Below are positions 50,606 through 59,536 of a stretch of DNA of 64,000 bases, piece by piece. The notes below the pieces were generated by a model. It had not been told where the DNA came from. It worked only from the letters and a program-made list of their open reading frames with translations, and searched no databases. The stretch covers positions 52,919-116,918 of the forward strand of contig CALROG020000007.1 of assembly GCA_943369755.1 (NCBI GenBank), read 5' to 3'. The stretch's first letter is position 1. Each line of letters begins with the position of its first letter. The position numbers and the translations under genes were made by a program. The DNA is from CALROG01 sp943369755. GTDB taxonomy: Bacteria > Pseudomonadota > Gammaproteobacteria > Burkholderiales > Burkholderiaceae_C.

Positions 50606-51952
50606 CTATACCGCCATCACTTTCTTCCAGTAGGCGTACATGCTGCGGATCAGCGTCTCGGTGACCATGTGCTCGGTCATTTCGGTGCCCCGGCCACCGA
50701 GTTCGCAAAGCGTGCTGCCGGTTTCATCGCCACCACTGCCCGATTGTCGAAAACCGTCCTGGCTGAATTCAATCACCTCGCCATCATCGGCGCTGACAAA
50801 GCCGGCCGGGCCGAACAGGTTGGCCTGGCGCAGGCGGCGCTGGGTCATCTCGGGGGTGTCGTCGGTAAAGCCGAAATGGGTCCAGACGAAGTCAAACTCG
50901 CCCTCGCCGCGCGGCACGATCTGGCGGGTGGAAAGCGAGTTCACCTGCTGCTGGATGATCAGGCCCGGGAACAGCGTAATCATGGTCACGGTGGGCGTAA
51001 TGGTGCTACCGGGGTGAGCCGGGTCGGGGATGGTCCACCAGGGCTCGGGCACGACGTCCAGCAAGCGCATGTCATGCAGCGCCATGTTGGCCTTGAAGCT
51101 GGTCACGCCCTCAGTCACCGACTTGTTCTCACCGCCCTCATTGCGGCGCGAAATCATCACCGCGTGGCGACCATGCGCGTCCATCACCATGCGGCTTTTC
51201 TGGTCGGCACGCCACAACCCGAAGGTCACAAACCAGGTGTGCAGCAGCCCTGGGTGATAGGGGTCCTTGATGTTCTCCATCATCAGCTTCCAGTTGCCCG
51301 GAATGCGCTGGCGGTTGTAGCCCAGCAGCGTGAGCGCGCGGCCGGCATCGGGCTGCGTCGAAGGGGCTTTGAAGATGCGGTCAATCCAGGGCATGACGTT
51401 GGGGCCAAGGTAGTCCTCCAGCGGCTCGGCGTCGGCACTGAAGGTGGCGAATACCAGCCCGTGCAGCAGCGCCACGCGCAATTTGGTCAGGCCGTTGGCC
51501 TTGAGGTCAAAGTCCTCAGGCATCCCGCCGTTGACACACTCCCCGTCTTTGACGCCGTCCTTGAAGGGCAGGCCCGCCAGATCACCATTGAGTTTGTAGG
51601 TCCATTGGTGATAGGGGCAAACAAAGCTGCGGGTGTTGCCATGGGGCTGTTGGCAAAAACGCACCCCACGGTGGGCACAGCGGTTCTCGACCACCCGAAT
51701 GCCGCTGTCAACGCCGCGCTCCCTGGGTGCCACGCGGTCGCGCACCATGATCACCTGGCGCTCTCCGACAAAGCTGAGCTTGTAGTCGCCCGGGTTCGGT
51801 ATCTCGATTTCCAGGCCCACATAGCTCCAGTGGGCACCATAAAAAATCTGCGCCAGCTCGCGCTGGTAAAGCTGGGCGTCGGTGTAAGCCCAGAAAGGCA
51901 CACGGCTGGAGCCAGGGTGGGTCCAGCGCGACAGCGTGGTGGGTGCGTTCAT
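50606..51952 (-). CDS. Aromatic-ring-hydroxylating dioxygenase alpha subunit (Rieske)
   Basis: The protein has 448 residues. The Rieske [2Fe-2S] ligands are CAHRGVRFC (Cys about 91, His about 93) and CPYHQWTY (Cys about 112, His about 115). The mononuclear iron site is in KDPYHPGLLHTWF (His-x4-His). C-terminal ligand Asp is expected in the ITLFPGLII-to-DFVW region. Together with the beta subunit it hydroxylates an aromatic acid using O2. Similar proteins act on anthranilate or salicylate-type substrates, but the exact one cannot be read. No ferredoxin or reductase gene lies within the window. Confidence 0.92.
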   Translation of the reverse strand: MNAPTTLSRWTHPGSSRVPFWAYTDAQLYQRELAQIFYGAHWSYVGLEIEIPNPGDYKLSFVGERQVIMVRDRVAPRERGVDSGIRVVENRCAHRGVRFCQQPHGNTRSFVCPYHQWTYKLNGDLAGLPFKDGVKDGECVNGGMPEDFDLKANGLTKLRVALLHGLVFATFSADAEPLEDYLGPNVMPWIDRIFKAPSTQPDAGRALTLLGYNRQRIPGNWKLMMENIKDPYHPGLLHTWFVTFGLWRADQKSRMVMDAHGRHAVMISRRNEGGENKSVTEGVTSFKANMALHDMRLLDVVPEPWWTIPDPAHPGSTITPTVTMITLFPGLIIQQQVNSLSTRQIVPRGEGEFDFVWTHFGFTDDTPEMTQRRLRQANLFGPAGFVSADDGEVIEFSQDGFRQSGSGGDETGSTLCELGGRGTEMTEHMVTETLIRSMYAYWKKVMAV

Positions 51953-52041
51953 TGCAGGCGTCTCCTGCGGAAATCATACGCGTACTTATTAATTTTCGCC
52001 AGTCTTCCAGGCCCATCGGTAATGCTTTAAGCTTCGCCTCC

Positions 52042-53157
52042 ATGACACAAATGAAGAGTTTTTTGAGCGCCTTGGCGCTGGTTTTTTTGTTGGCCGCATG
52101 TGGCGGTGGCGCAGCTGACGAGGCACCGGCAAGCTTCGCCGATGTTCAAGCCCAGCGCAGCCCGCTGCGGGCTTCAACAGCACAGGCCACGCCGTCAACT
52201 TTCGATCTGGCCGACGTGCAGGCCTACATCCGCGCCTTCAATCTTTACGACCCGCGCAAAATTCATGAGGCAGCGCTGGTGGCGGGGCTCAGTGCGTCGC
52301 AGCTCGACGGCATCTACGGCCTTGCTGCCGGCACCGCCGGTGCCTACATTTCCGCACAAGGTTGGGCCGCCCTGCCCGGTGGTGCCACGGTCATTGGGCT
52401 GGGGGCTGCCCAGCCAGTTTCCATCAACGCCAGCACCCTGGCCTATGGCCGAACGGCAACCTTCAACCTCAGCGGGACCAACCTGAGCTCGGCCAACCTA
52501 TCGGTGGTGATCGACAGCTGCGTCAGCGCCATGCTGGCCACGGGCGGCAGCGGCACCGTGCGCAGCGTAACTTGCACACCAAACGTGCCCGGCACGTTGA
52601 CGGTGCAGGCGCGCAGCCCCGCCGGATCGGTGTTGCTTTCAGCCACGTTCACCGTACCGCTGCCCCAGGTTACGGTGGCCACCAGCCAGGGCACCGTTGT
52701 GTTGGAGCTCAGCCCGGTACAAGCCCCCGAGACAGTTCGCAACTTTTTGGCCTATGTCAACGATGGCTTTTACAGCAGCACGCTGTTTCACCGGGTTATC
52801 TCTGGCTTCATGATCCAGGGCGGCGGCTTCACCAGCGGTCTGGCGGCGCGCAACACCACCTACTCCCCAATCATCCTGGAGTCCAACAACGGCTTGTCCA
52901 ATCTGCGCGGCACCGTGGCCATGGCGCGGACCAACGCGCCCCACTCGGCTACTTCACAGTTTTTCATCAACCATGTAGACAACCTGTTCCTGAACTACAG
53001 CAGCAGCGCTTCACCCGGGTATGCCGTGTTTGGCCGGGTTGTCAGTGGCATGGACGTGGTCGACCGCATTGCGGCCCTGCCAACGCGCACCGTCGGTGTG
53101 TTTCAAAATGTCCCGCTGACGGACGTAACCATCCTGAGTGCCCAGCAAACACGGTAG
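52042..53157 (+). CDS. Lipoprotein with C-terminal cyclophilin-type peptidyl-prolyl isomerase
   Basis: The protein has 371 residues. A signal peptide ends LVFLLAAC|GGGAA. Residues about 60-110 are helical (FDLADVQAYIRAFNLYDPR), about 130-205 look like an Ig/IPT-like beta domain (SINASTLAYGRTATFNLSGT). The cyclophilin domain starts near 212: VTVATSQGTVVLELSPVQAP, FHRVISGFMIQGGGF, ATSQFFINHVDNLFLN and GYAVFGRVVSGMDVVD. The catalytic Arg is in FHRVI. It is likely anchored in the outer membrane to help fold periplasmic proteins. It is divergent from the dioxygenase. Confidence 0.88.
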   Translation: MTQMKSFLSALALVFLLAACGGGAADEAPASFADVQAQRSPLRASTAQATPSTFDLADVQAYIRAFNLYDPRKIHEAALVAGLSASQLDGIYGLAAGTAGAYISAQGWAALPGGATVIGLGAAQPVSINASTLAYGRTATFNLSGTNLSSANLSVVIDSCVSAMLATGGSGTVRSVTCTPNVPGTLTVQARSPAGSVLLSATFTVPLPQVTVATSQGTVVLELSPVQAPETVRNFLAYVNDGFYSSTLFHRVISGFMIQGGGFTSGLAARNTTYSPIILESNNGLSNLRGTVAMARTNAPHSATSQFFINHVDNLFLNYSSSASPGYAVFGRVVSGMDVVDRIAALPTRTVGVFQNVPLTDVTILSAQQTR

Positions 53158-53164
53158 AGCCCGA

Positions 53165-53827
53165 TCAACTGCCCAACGTGGGCTGCTGCGCTGCAGCGCG
53201 GCGGGCGCGCCAGGCACCAAACAACACGATCAGGCCCGGTACGAAAATCATTGCCCAGATGATCTTGTCCAGGTTCTCCTTGACCCAGGGCAGGCTGCCC
53301 AGAAAGTAGCCCGCCGTGACGATGCCAAGCACCCAGATCAGCGCCCCGGCCACGTTGTAGGCGGTGAACTTGGAGCGCGTCATCTCGGCCACACCCGCCA
53401 CAAAGGGCGCAAAGGTGCGAACAAAAGGCATGAAGCGGGCAATGATGATGGTGATGCCACCATATTTTTCGTAGAACGCATGGGCCTGGTCAAAGGCGCG
53501 CTTGTTGAAGTAGCGGGACTGCTCCCACTGAAACACCTTGGGGCCAAAGTAGCGGCCAATGGTGTAGTTGCACTGGTCGCCCAAGATGGCGGCGACGATC
53601 AGTACAGCGCAAGCCACCGGGTAGCTCATGAAGCCCACACCACACAGCGCGCCGACCACGAACAGCAGCGAATCGCCCGGCAAAAACGGCATGACCACCA
53701 CGCCGGTCTCGACAAAAACAATGACAAACAGCAAGACATAGACCCAGGTGCCGTAGTTCTTCACAAACAGCTCCAGGTGGACGTCAACGCGCAAAATAAA
53801 GTCCAGCAAAAAGGCAAAGATTTCCAT
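53165..53827 (-). CDS. DedA family membrane protein
   Basis: The protein has 220 residues with four to six membrane helices. DedA signatures are ETGVVVMPFLPGDSLLFVVG, GDQCNYTIGRYFG and FARFMPFVRTFAPFVAGVAEM. Recent work names DedA/PopT and UptA members as polyprenyl-phosphate or phospholipid flippases. It is convergent with the cyclophilin lipoprotein (7-base gap) and divergent from mutL with 38 bases between starts. Confidence 0.92.
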   Translation of the reverse strand: MEIFAFLLDFILRVDVHLELFVKNYGTWVYVLLFVIVFVETGVVVMPFLPGDSLLFVVGALCGVGFMSYPVACAVLIVAAILGDQCNYTIGRYFGPKVFQWEQSRYFNKRAFDQAHAFYEKYGGITIIIARFMPFVRTFAPFVAGVAEMTRSKFTAYNVAGALIWVLGIVTAGYFLGSLPWVKENLDKIIWAMIFVPGLIVLFGAWRARRAAAQQPTLGS

Positions 53828-53865
53828 GATGGCGATTATCCCCTGCCACCTACAATTGGCAGCCC

Positions 53866-55653
53866 ATGAACGCCGTGCTTGCGCCCTCCCGCCGTCCTAT
53901 CCGTGAGTTACCCGACGAACTGATCAGCCAGATCGCCGCCGGTGAAGTGGTTGAACGGCCGGCTTCGGTGGTGCGTGAACTGGTAGACAACGCGCTTGAT
54001 GCCGGTGCCAGCCAGGTCACGCTGCGGCTGTTGGCCGGCGGTGTTCGGCTGATTTCGGTGGAAGACGACGGCGGCGGCATTGCCCGCGAAGAGCTGGCCA
54101 TCGCCCTGAAGCGCCACGCCACCAGCAAAATTGCCTCGCTGGCCGATCTGGAATCTGTGGGCACCATGGGCTTTCGCGGCGAGGCGCTGGCCGCCATCAG
54201 TTCGGTAGCCGAACTGTCGTTGCTGTCGCGCACGCCAGCGCAAGCCAGCGCTTTCATGCTCAACGGGCTAAGCGGCGAGCTGCGGCCCGCCGCCCGCGGT
54301 GTCGGCACCACGGTCGAAGTCAAGGAACTGTTCTTCAGCACCCCGGCGCGGCGCAAGTTCCTGAAGACCGACGCCACCGAGCTGGCGCACTGCATCGAAG
54401 CGGTGCGGAGGCATGCGCTGGCGCGGCCCGACGTGGGCTTTGCGATCTGGCACGAAGGCAAGTTGGTGGAGCAATGGCGTGCGGCCAGCCGCGACCAGCG
54501 CCTGGCTGACGTGCTGGGTGCTGAGCTGCTGGCGCAAAGCCTGGTGGTGGACTACAGCGCAGGCGCGCTGCGGGTCACTGGCCGTGCAGGCATTCCCGAC
54601 GCGGCGCGCTCGCGGGCCGACCAGCAGTTTTGCTATGTGAACGGCCGCTATGTGCGGGACAAGGTTTTGACCCACGCGGCACGCAGCGCCTATGAAGACG
54701 TGCTGCACGGCAACCGGCAGCCGGTGTATGCGCTGTATGTGCAGATCGACCCTGCGCGGGTGGACGTGAATGTGCACCCCACCAAGATCGAAGTGCGCTT
54801 TCGCGACAGCCGCGAAGTGCATCAGGCGGTGCGCCACGCGGTCGAAAACGCGCTGGCCGCACCGCGTGCCGCTGCGGCTTTGACGGCAGCCCTGCCCGCA
54901 AGCCCGGCTTTTGAAGAAAACCGGGCCCCAGCCCGCACCGGATATGCGCAAGCCACTATTAATTTTGTAGCACCTCAGGGCCACCATGTGTCTGATGTGG
55001 GGGCGCTGTGGCAGCCTGGCCCAGGTCGCACGGAGCCTGCCGCCGCGCCTGCCGCCCTGCCCGCTGGCGACTGGCCGCTGGGCCGCGCCATCGCCCAGTT
55101 GCAGGGCGTCTATGTACTGGCCGAGAACGCCCAGGGCCTGGTGATTGTGGACATGCACGCCGCGCACGAGCGCATTGTTTATGAACGGCTCAAAAGCCAG
55201 ATGGACGCCCATGCCATCCACAGCCAGCCGCTGCTGATTCCCGCCACTTTTGCGGCCACGGCGCAAGAAGTGGCCACGGCTGAAACCTGCGCCGACAGCC
55301 TGGCCACGCTGGGCCTGGAAGTCGTCCCGTTCTCGCCAAAAACGCTGGCCGTGCGCGCTGTGCCAACCACGCTGGCTCAGGGCGACGCGGTGGAACTGGC
55401 CCGCAGTGTGTTGGCCGAACTGGCCCAGCACGATGCGTCAACCGTGATTCAACGGGCCCAGAACGAACTGCTGGGTACCATGGCCTGCCACGGCGCCGTG
55501 CGCGCCAACCGCAAGCTCACGCTGGACGAGATGAATGCGCTGCTGCGCCAGATGGAAGACACTGAGCGCTCTGACCAGTGCAACCACGGGCGCCCGACCT
55601 GGCGCCAGCTGACGGTGCGCGAACTTGACGCACTGTTCATGCGCGGGCGCTAG
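53866..55653 (+). CDS. mutL: DNA mismatch repair protein MutL
   Basis: The protein has 595 residues. The GHKL ATPase shows IAAGEVVERPASVVRELVDN, SVEDDGGGIAREELAIALKR and GFRGEALAAISSVAEL. The N-terminal half ends near residue 335. The C-terminal dimerisation domain starts near 405 (PLGRAIAQLQGVYVLAENAQ, ACHGAVRANRKLTLDEMNAL and the CNHGRPTWRQL motif). The linker holds family A copy A8 (residues about 352-368, ARTGYAQATINFVAP). The QACE endonuclease motif of metal-dependent MutL is not seen in the DMHAAHERIVYERL region, as in E. coli-like MutL. Its end overlaps the sterol desaturase gene by 17 bases. Confidence 0.96.
   Translation: MNAVLAPSRRPIRELPDELISQIAAGEVVERPASVVRELVDNALDAGASQVTLRLLAGGVRLISVEDDGGGIAREELAIALKRHATSKIASLADLESVGTMGFRGEALAAISSVAELSLLSRTPAQASAFMLNGLSGELRPAARGVGTTVEVKELFFSTPARRKFLKTDATELAHCIEAVRRHALARPDVGFAIWHEGKLVEQWRAASRDQRLADVLGAELLAQSLVVDYSAGALRVTGRAGIPDAARSRADQQFCYVNGRYVRDKVLTHAARSAYEDVLHGNRQPVYALYVQIDPARVDVNVHPTKIEVRFRDSREVHQAVRHAVENALAAPRAAAALTAALPASPAFEENRAPARTGYAQATINFVAPQGHHVSDVGALWQPGPGRTEPAAAPAALPAGDWPLGRAIAQLQGVYVLAENAQGLVIVDMHAAHERIVYERLKSQMDAHAIHSQPLLIPATFAATAQEVATAETCADSLATLGLEVVPFSPKTLAVRAVPTTLAQGDAVELARSVLAELAQHDASTVIQRAQNELLGTMACHGAVRANRKLTLDEMNALLRQMEDTERSDQCNHGRPTWRQLTVRELDALFMRGR
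54922..54971 (-). repeat. Family A palindromic element, copy A8 (inside mutL)
   Basis: On the minus strand CTAC-N7-ATAG (complement of 54956-54970) precedes GGCTTGCGC, ATATCCGG and TGCGGGCTGGGGCC. The ATATCCGGTGCGGGCT segment is shared base for base with A9 in miaA, linking the two copies. The mutL reading is the same phase as A6. Confidence 0.88.
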
Positions 55654-56542
55654 CCTCTTGCGCAGGCGCTGGCCCAGGCGGCATGGCGGTTTCTTCTTCC
55701 GCCCAGGCCCGGCCCCCGGGTGTCAGTGCTGAATGTTCGCGCTTTGACCGGAATACCGGGTAAAACATTTCCACAAACCAGCGCTCTTTGCCAAAGACCT
55801 TGTCATCGCGCAGCCCGACCTCTGCCGGGTATCGGCGGGTGATGTGAGCAGTGCCAAAAAGCACGTCCCAGAAGAACAGCAAATTGCCAAAGTTGCCCCT
55901 GTAGTGGCCAACCCCGTCGGCGTTTGTGATGGCGTGGTGGGCCCAGTGCGTGGCGGGCGTGGAGATGGTGCGCTCGACCAGCCACATCAGCGGGCTCAGT
56001 GCCTTGATTCTGTACAGCGGCTCATCCCAGCGCACCGCACAGTGGGCACCCAGAATCACCGTCAGTTTGATGATCAGATAGACCACGTACACCATGCCAA
56101 AACCCAAATAGATCAACACGCCCGAGACCCACAACCCAGGCATCATCAAGTAGTAAAAAAAGTTGTTTCTGTAGGTGATGCGGATGCTCATGTAGTGCGC
56201 TGTATGGTGCGCGCGGTGCAGTGGCCACAACAGCGGTGTGTGCGACAGCCGGTGCCACCAGTACTGCGTCATGTCGTCACCCACCAGCAAAATGCCCACC
56301 ATCGCCCACCAGGGCAGTTCGGCCCACGCGCCTTGCCAGGTGGGAAACCAGAGCAGCCCGGCCTTGGCCGTGACGGCAAAAATCAGCGGCTGCACCACGG
56401 CCAGCAGGCTGAGGAACATGAACAGCTCCAGCTTGCCGTCGTCCTTCGTGGCGTTGAAGTTCCGGTAACGGCGTGAGGCAATCTCGGCGCAGGCAAAGCC
56501 CAGCATGACCAGCCCCAGGATGATGTTTTGCGTTGAATTCAC
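55637..56542 (-). CDS. Sterol desaturase / fatty acid hydroxylase family protein
   Basis: The protein has 301 residues from a GTG (VNSTQNIILGL) behind a GGAGA site. Membrane helices surround the eight-His diiron box: HRLSH, HRAHHTAH, and WAHHA (HxxHH series). RWDEPLYRIKALSPLMW and RGNFGNLLFFWDVLFGTA match the family. Substrates include sterols, fatty acids and alkylglycerols; the choice is open. A longer frame begins inside the LysR promoter. The 3' end overlaps mutL convergently. Confidence 0.87.
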   Translation of the reverse strand: MNSTQNIILGLVMLGFACAEIASRRYRNFNATKDDGKLELFMFLSLLAVVQPLIFAVTAKAGLLWFPTWQGAWAELPWWAMVGILLVGDDMTQYWWHRLSHTPLLWPLHRAHHTAHYMSIRITYRNNFFYYLMMPGLWVSGVLIYLGFGMVYVVYLIIKLTVILGAHCAVRWDEPLYRIKALSPLMWLVERTISTPATHWAHHAITNADGVGHYRGNFGNLLFFWDVLFGTAHITRRYPAEVGLRDDKVFGKERWFVEMFYPVFRSKREHSALTPGGRAWAEEETAMPPGPAPAQEASARA

Positions 56543-56618
56543 GGCCTGTCTCCGTTGTTTGTTGACATTGTTCTGGGGGTTGGGGAACTCTGTCCAATGC
56601 ATAATAAAATCAAAATCG

Positions 56619-56633
56619 ATGCATTCGATGCAT
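56619..56633. promoter_or_regulatory. Candidate LysR operator between desaturase and LysR 2
   Basis: ATGCAT-TCG-ATGCAT is a perfect 15 bp inverted repeat placed 18 bases before the LysR ATG; another ATGCAT lies 17 bases to the left (56597-56602). The divergent gap is 109 bases. The pattern fits a LysR site controlling the desaturase. Confidence 0.6.
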
Positions 56634-56651
56634 AAACCGATCAAAGCCTCA

Positions 56652-57539
56652 ATGGAACTGCGCCGACTTGCCCACCTCACCGCTTTGGCCGACGAGCGCA
56701 ACTTTGGCCGCGCTGCCGAGCGGGTAAACCTGAGCCAACCGGCGCTCAGCCGAAGCATTCAAGCGGCCGAGGCCGAGTTGGGCCTGCAGCTGTTTGACCG
56801 CGGCACGCAGGAAGTCACCTGCACGGCGGCCGGTGCATTTGTGATTGAGCGCGCGCGCAAGCTGCTGTTTGACAGCCGCTGTCTTGAGCGCGATGTGAAC
56901 CTGTACCGTGAACGCCAGCTAGGCGACATTGCCTTTGGCGTTGGCCCGTTCCCTGCCGTCACTTTGCTGCCGGCGCTGATGATCGAGCTGCGGGTGCGGT
57001 TTCCCGGTGTCTGCGCGCGGGTCGAAGTCAACAACTGGAAGTACCTGGTAGAGCACCTGCGGGCCGAGGAGCTGGACTTCTTCGTGGCAGAAATCCGCGA
57101 TGTATCGCGCGATGCCGACATCACGGTGCAAACGATTGGCGAACAGATCGGCCGCTTCTATGTGCGTACCGGCCATCCCCTGCAACGGCGGCGCAACCTG
57201 GCCCCGTCGGCCATGGTGCCTTACGGGCTGGCCAGTGTCCGGATACCGGTGGCGGTCAAAGCGGCAATGCGCCAGTTGCTGGGTTTGGGCCCCCTGGACC
57301 GACTGCCGGTGGCCCTGGAGTGCGACGACGTGCACCTGCTCAAGCGCGTAACCCTGGCCAGCGACACTGTGCTGGGCAGCACAGACGCCGCCGTACGCGA
57401 CGAAGTGGCCCGCGGCCTGCTGCACCCGCTAGCCCTGCGCGACTTGCCCGCGCTGTACAACAAAATGGGGATCGTCTGGCTGAAGGGTCGAAGCCATTCG
57501 CCAGTGGCTGAATTCGCAGTTGATTTCCTTTCAGGTTGA
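56652..57539 (+). CDS. LysR family transcriptional regulator (2)
   Basis: The protein has 295 residues starting MELRRLAHLTALADERNFGR. The winged helix is AAERVNLSQPALSRSIQAAE with LFDRGTQEVTCTAAGAFVIE. The effector domain follows from about residue 90. It is divergent from the desaturase with a palindromic operator between them, so it probably regulates that gene. The longer upstream frame is not typical for the family. Confidence 0.92.
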   Translation: MELRRLAHLTALADERNFGRAAERVNLSQPALSRSIQAAEAELGLQLFDRGTQEVTCTAAGAFVIERARKLLFDSRCLERDVNLYRERQLGDIAFGVGPFPAVTLLPALMIELRVRFPGVCARVEVNNWKYLVEHLRAEELDFFVAEIRDVSRDADITVQTIGEQIGRFYVRTGHPLQRRRNLAPSAMVPYGLASVRIPVAVKAAMRQLLGLGPLDRLPVALECDDVHLLKRVTLASDTVLGSTDAAVRDEVARGLLHPLALRDLPALYNKMGIVWLKGRSHSPVAEFAVDFLSG

Positions 57540-57573
57540 ACTTTTCAGCAGGTTGACCTCTCCATCAAAGCTC

Positions 57574-58410
57574 ATGAAAAGCTGGTCGTTGTGGTTATCT
57601 CTTGCTGTGGCTTTGGCTGTGCTGGCCGGCTGCGCTACGCTGGACGAAAAGCAGCGCACCTGGATCTTCCAGCCCAGTGACCGTAGCTGGGGCAACGCTG
57701 AGTCGATGGCCGCTGGCATGGACGACATCTGGATCGACTTCCAGTCACCCGCCACCGGCAAGCCCACGCGCCTGCATGGCCTGTGGCTCGCCGCGCCACG
57801 TCCGGGCGCGCCGGTGCTGCTGTACCTGCATGGCGCACGCTGGAACGTGTCGGGCTCGGCTTTGCGCATCCGGCGCATGCAGGAACTCGGGTTTTCAGTA
57901 CTCGCTATTGACTACCGCGGCTTCGGCAAAAGCACCCCCGCGCTGCCCAGCGAGGAATTGGCTGGCGAAGACGCCCGCGCCGCGTGGAACTGGCTGGCGG
58001 CGCAGCACCCCGATACTCCGCGCTACATTTTTGGCCACTCACTGGGCGGGGCCATCGCCATTGAACTGGCCACGCGCGTCAATGACGAACGCGGCACCAT
58101 TGTTGAAGGTACCTTCAGCTCCATCGCCGACCTGGCACGCACCATGAAATGGGGTTGGCTACCCATTGAGCCGCTGATCACGCAACGCTTTGACTCGGTG
58201 CGCAAGGTCGGCGCAATTGGCTCGCCACTACTGGTGGTGCACGGCAGCGAAGACCGGCTCATCGCGCCGGCATTGGGCCGCAAGCTGTTCGACGCCGCCG
58301 CCGGCCCCAAGGAGTTTCTGCTGGTTGAAGGCGGCTCGCACCACAACACCAATTCAATGGGCCAGGCCCACTACCGCGACGCGATCGCCAGGCTGTTTAG
58401 CCTGCGCTGA
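57574..58410 (+). CDS. Alpha/beta hydrolase lipoprotein
   Basis: The protein has 278 residues. A lipoprotein signal ends VLAGC|ATLDE. The fold is alpha/beta hydrolase: oxyanion motif LYLHGARWNVSGS, VLAIDYRGFGKST, nucleophile Ser about 155 in FGHSLGGAIAIE, acid in VVHGSEDRLI and His in EGGSHHNTNS. It resembles Abhydrolase_6/BEM46-type membrane-linked hydrolases. Substrate is not predictable. It follows LysR 2 with a 34-base gap. Confidence 0.87.
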   Translation: MKSWSLWLSLAVALAVLAGCATLDEKQRTWIFQPSDRSWGNAESMAAGMDDIWIDFQSPATGKPTRLHGLWLAAPRPGAPVLLYLHGARWNVSGSALRIRRMQELGFSVLAIDYRGFGKSTPALPSEELAGEDARAAWNWLAAQHPDTPRYIFGHSLGGAIAIELATRVNDERGTIVEGTFSSIADLARTMKWGWLPIEPLITQRFDSVRKVGAIGSPLLVVHGSEDRLIAPALGRKLFDAAAGPKEFLLVEGGSHHNTNSMGQAHYRDAIARLFSLR

Positions 58411-58503
58411 TTTCCGGGGCACGAACCTGCTGCCAAGACCAACTTTATCCTGAAATTCAGTTTTTTACGAACCAACAGTCATTACACTACCTATTTTAAT
58501 GGA

Positions 58504-58549
58504 AGATTGAAGCCTCTACAGTCGCGGCTGATTCAATCTCTCTGAGGAA
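58504..58549 (+). promoter_or_regulatory. Leader hairpin directly before the terC ribosome site
   Basis: AGATTGAA pairs perfectly with TTCAATCT over an inner GCC/GGC pair, forming a stem from 58504 to 58539. A GAGGA ribosome site follows five bases later. Such a hairpin could regulate translation. It does not resemble the yybP-ykoY manganese riboswitch that often precedes terC. Confidence 0.5.
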
Positions 58550-58553
58550 AAAA

Positions 58554-59534
58554 ATGGAAACCATCGGCACCTGGTGGATGTGGACTGGCTTTGCAGTCTT
58601 TGTGGTCGTGGCGATTGCCGTCGACTTGTTGGTCATGGAAAAACAAGGCGCGCACAAGGTCACGATGAAAGAGGCGGCGGGCTGGAGTGTGATCTGGTTC
58701 TCGCTGGCCTTCGTGTTTGTGGCCTGGCTCTGGTGGTACCTGGACGGCAGCCAGGGCCGCGATGTCGCCAATACCGTGTCGATGCAGTTCATCACCGGCT
58801 ATCTGGTGGAAAAGAGCTTGTCGATTGACAACATCTTCGTCTTCCTGATGATCTTCACCTACTTTGCCGTGCCAGCCCCCTACCAGAAGCGGGCGCTGAT
58901 TATCGGCATCATTGGCGCGATTGTTCTTCGTGCCATCCTGATCCTGGTCGGCGCCTGGTTGCTGGCCACTTTCCACTGGATTCTTTATGTGTTCGGTGCG
59001 TTTCTGGTGATCACCGGCGTCAAGATGTGGGTGGCCGCAGGTCAAGAGCCCGCGATCGACCAGAACCCGGTGCTGCGCTTCCTGCGCACGCGCATGAACC
59101 TGTCGCCCAACTTTGACGGCGAAAAGCTGGTTACCCGGATCAACGGCGTCAAGTACTACACCCCCATGTTCGTGGTGCTGGTGATGATTGGCACCACCGA
59201 TGTGATTTTTGCGGTGGACTCCATTCCGGCGATTTTTGCCATTACCAGCGACCCGTTCATCGTGCTCACCGCCAACGTCTTTGCCATCCTGGGCCTGCGT
59301 GCGCTGTACTTCCTGCTGGCCGACCTGGCCGACCGCTTCCATCTGCTGGCCTACGGCCTGGCCCTGGTGCTGGTGTTCATTGGCGGCAAGATGCTGTTGC
59401 TTGACGTGTACAAGATCCCGATTGGTGTGGCCCTGGGCGTGACCGCCGGCATTATTGCCATCAGCATTGTGGCCTCGCTGCTGCGCTCAAGCCCCCACAA
59501 AGAAAAGCCGGCACTGCCGGACCCAAAAAGTTGA
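58554..59534 (+). CDS. TerC family membrane protein (Alx-like)
   Basis: The protein has 326 residues with about nine membrane helices. TerC signatures are SLSIDNIFVFLMIF, RALIIGIIGAIVLRAILILV, IGTTDVIFAVDSIPAIFAIT and ALYFLLADLADRFHLLAYGL. The acid residues in SIDN and AVDSIP would bind manganese or other metals. Homologues export Mn2+ or respond to alkaline pH. The leader has a notable hairpin. A DUF2062 gene follows two bases after its stop. Confidence 0.92.
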   Translation: METIGTWWMWTGFAVFVVVAIAVDLLVMEKQGAHKVTMKEAAGWSVIWFSLAFVFVAWLWWYLDGSQGRDVANTVSMQFITGYLVEKSLSIDNIFVFLMIFTYFAVPAPYQKRALIIGIIGAIVLRAILILVGAWLLATFHWILYVFGAFLVITGVKMWVAAGQEPAIDQNPVLRFLRTRMNLSPNFDGEKLVTRINGVKYYTPMFVVLVMIGTTDVIFAVDSIPAIFAITSDPFIVLTANVFAILGLRALYFLLADLADRFHLLAYGLALVLVFIGGKMLLLDVYKIPIGVALGVTAGIIAISIVASLLRSSPHKEKPALPDPKS

Positions 59535-59536
59535 GC

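Noticed and set aside
58449..58466. Terminator after the hydrolase (CTGAAATTCAG plus T-run)
   Set aside because: The stem is only about three base pairs with a realistic loop, so it is too weak to call.
58411..58553. yybP-ykoY manganese riboswitch before terC
   Set aside because: The conserved riboswitch bases are not present; only a simple hairpin is seen.
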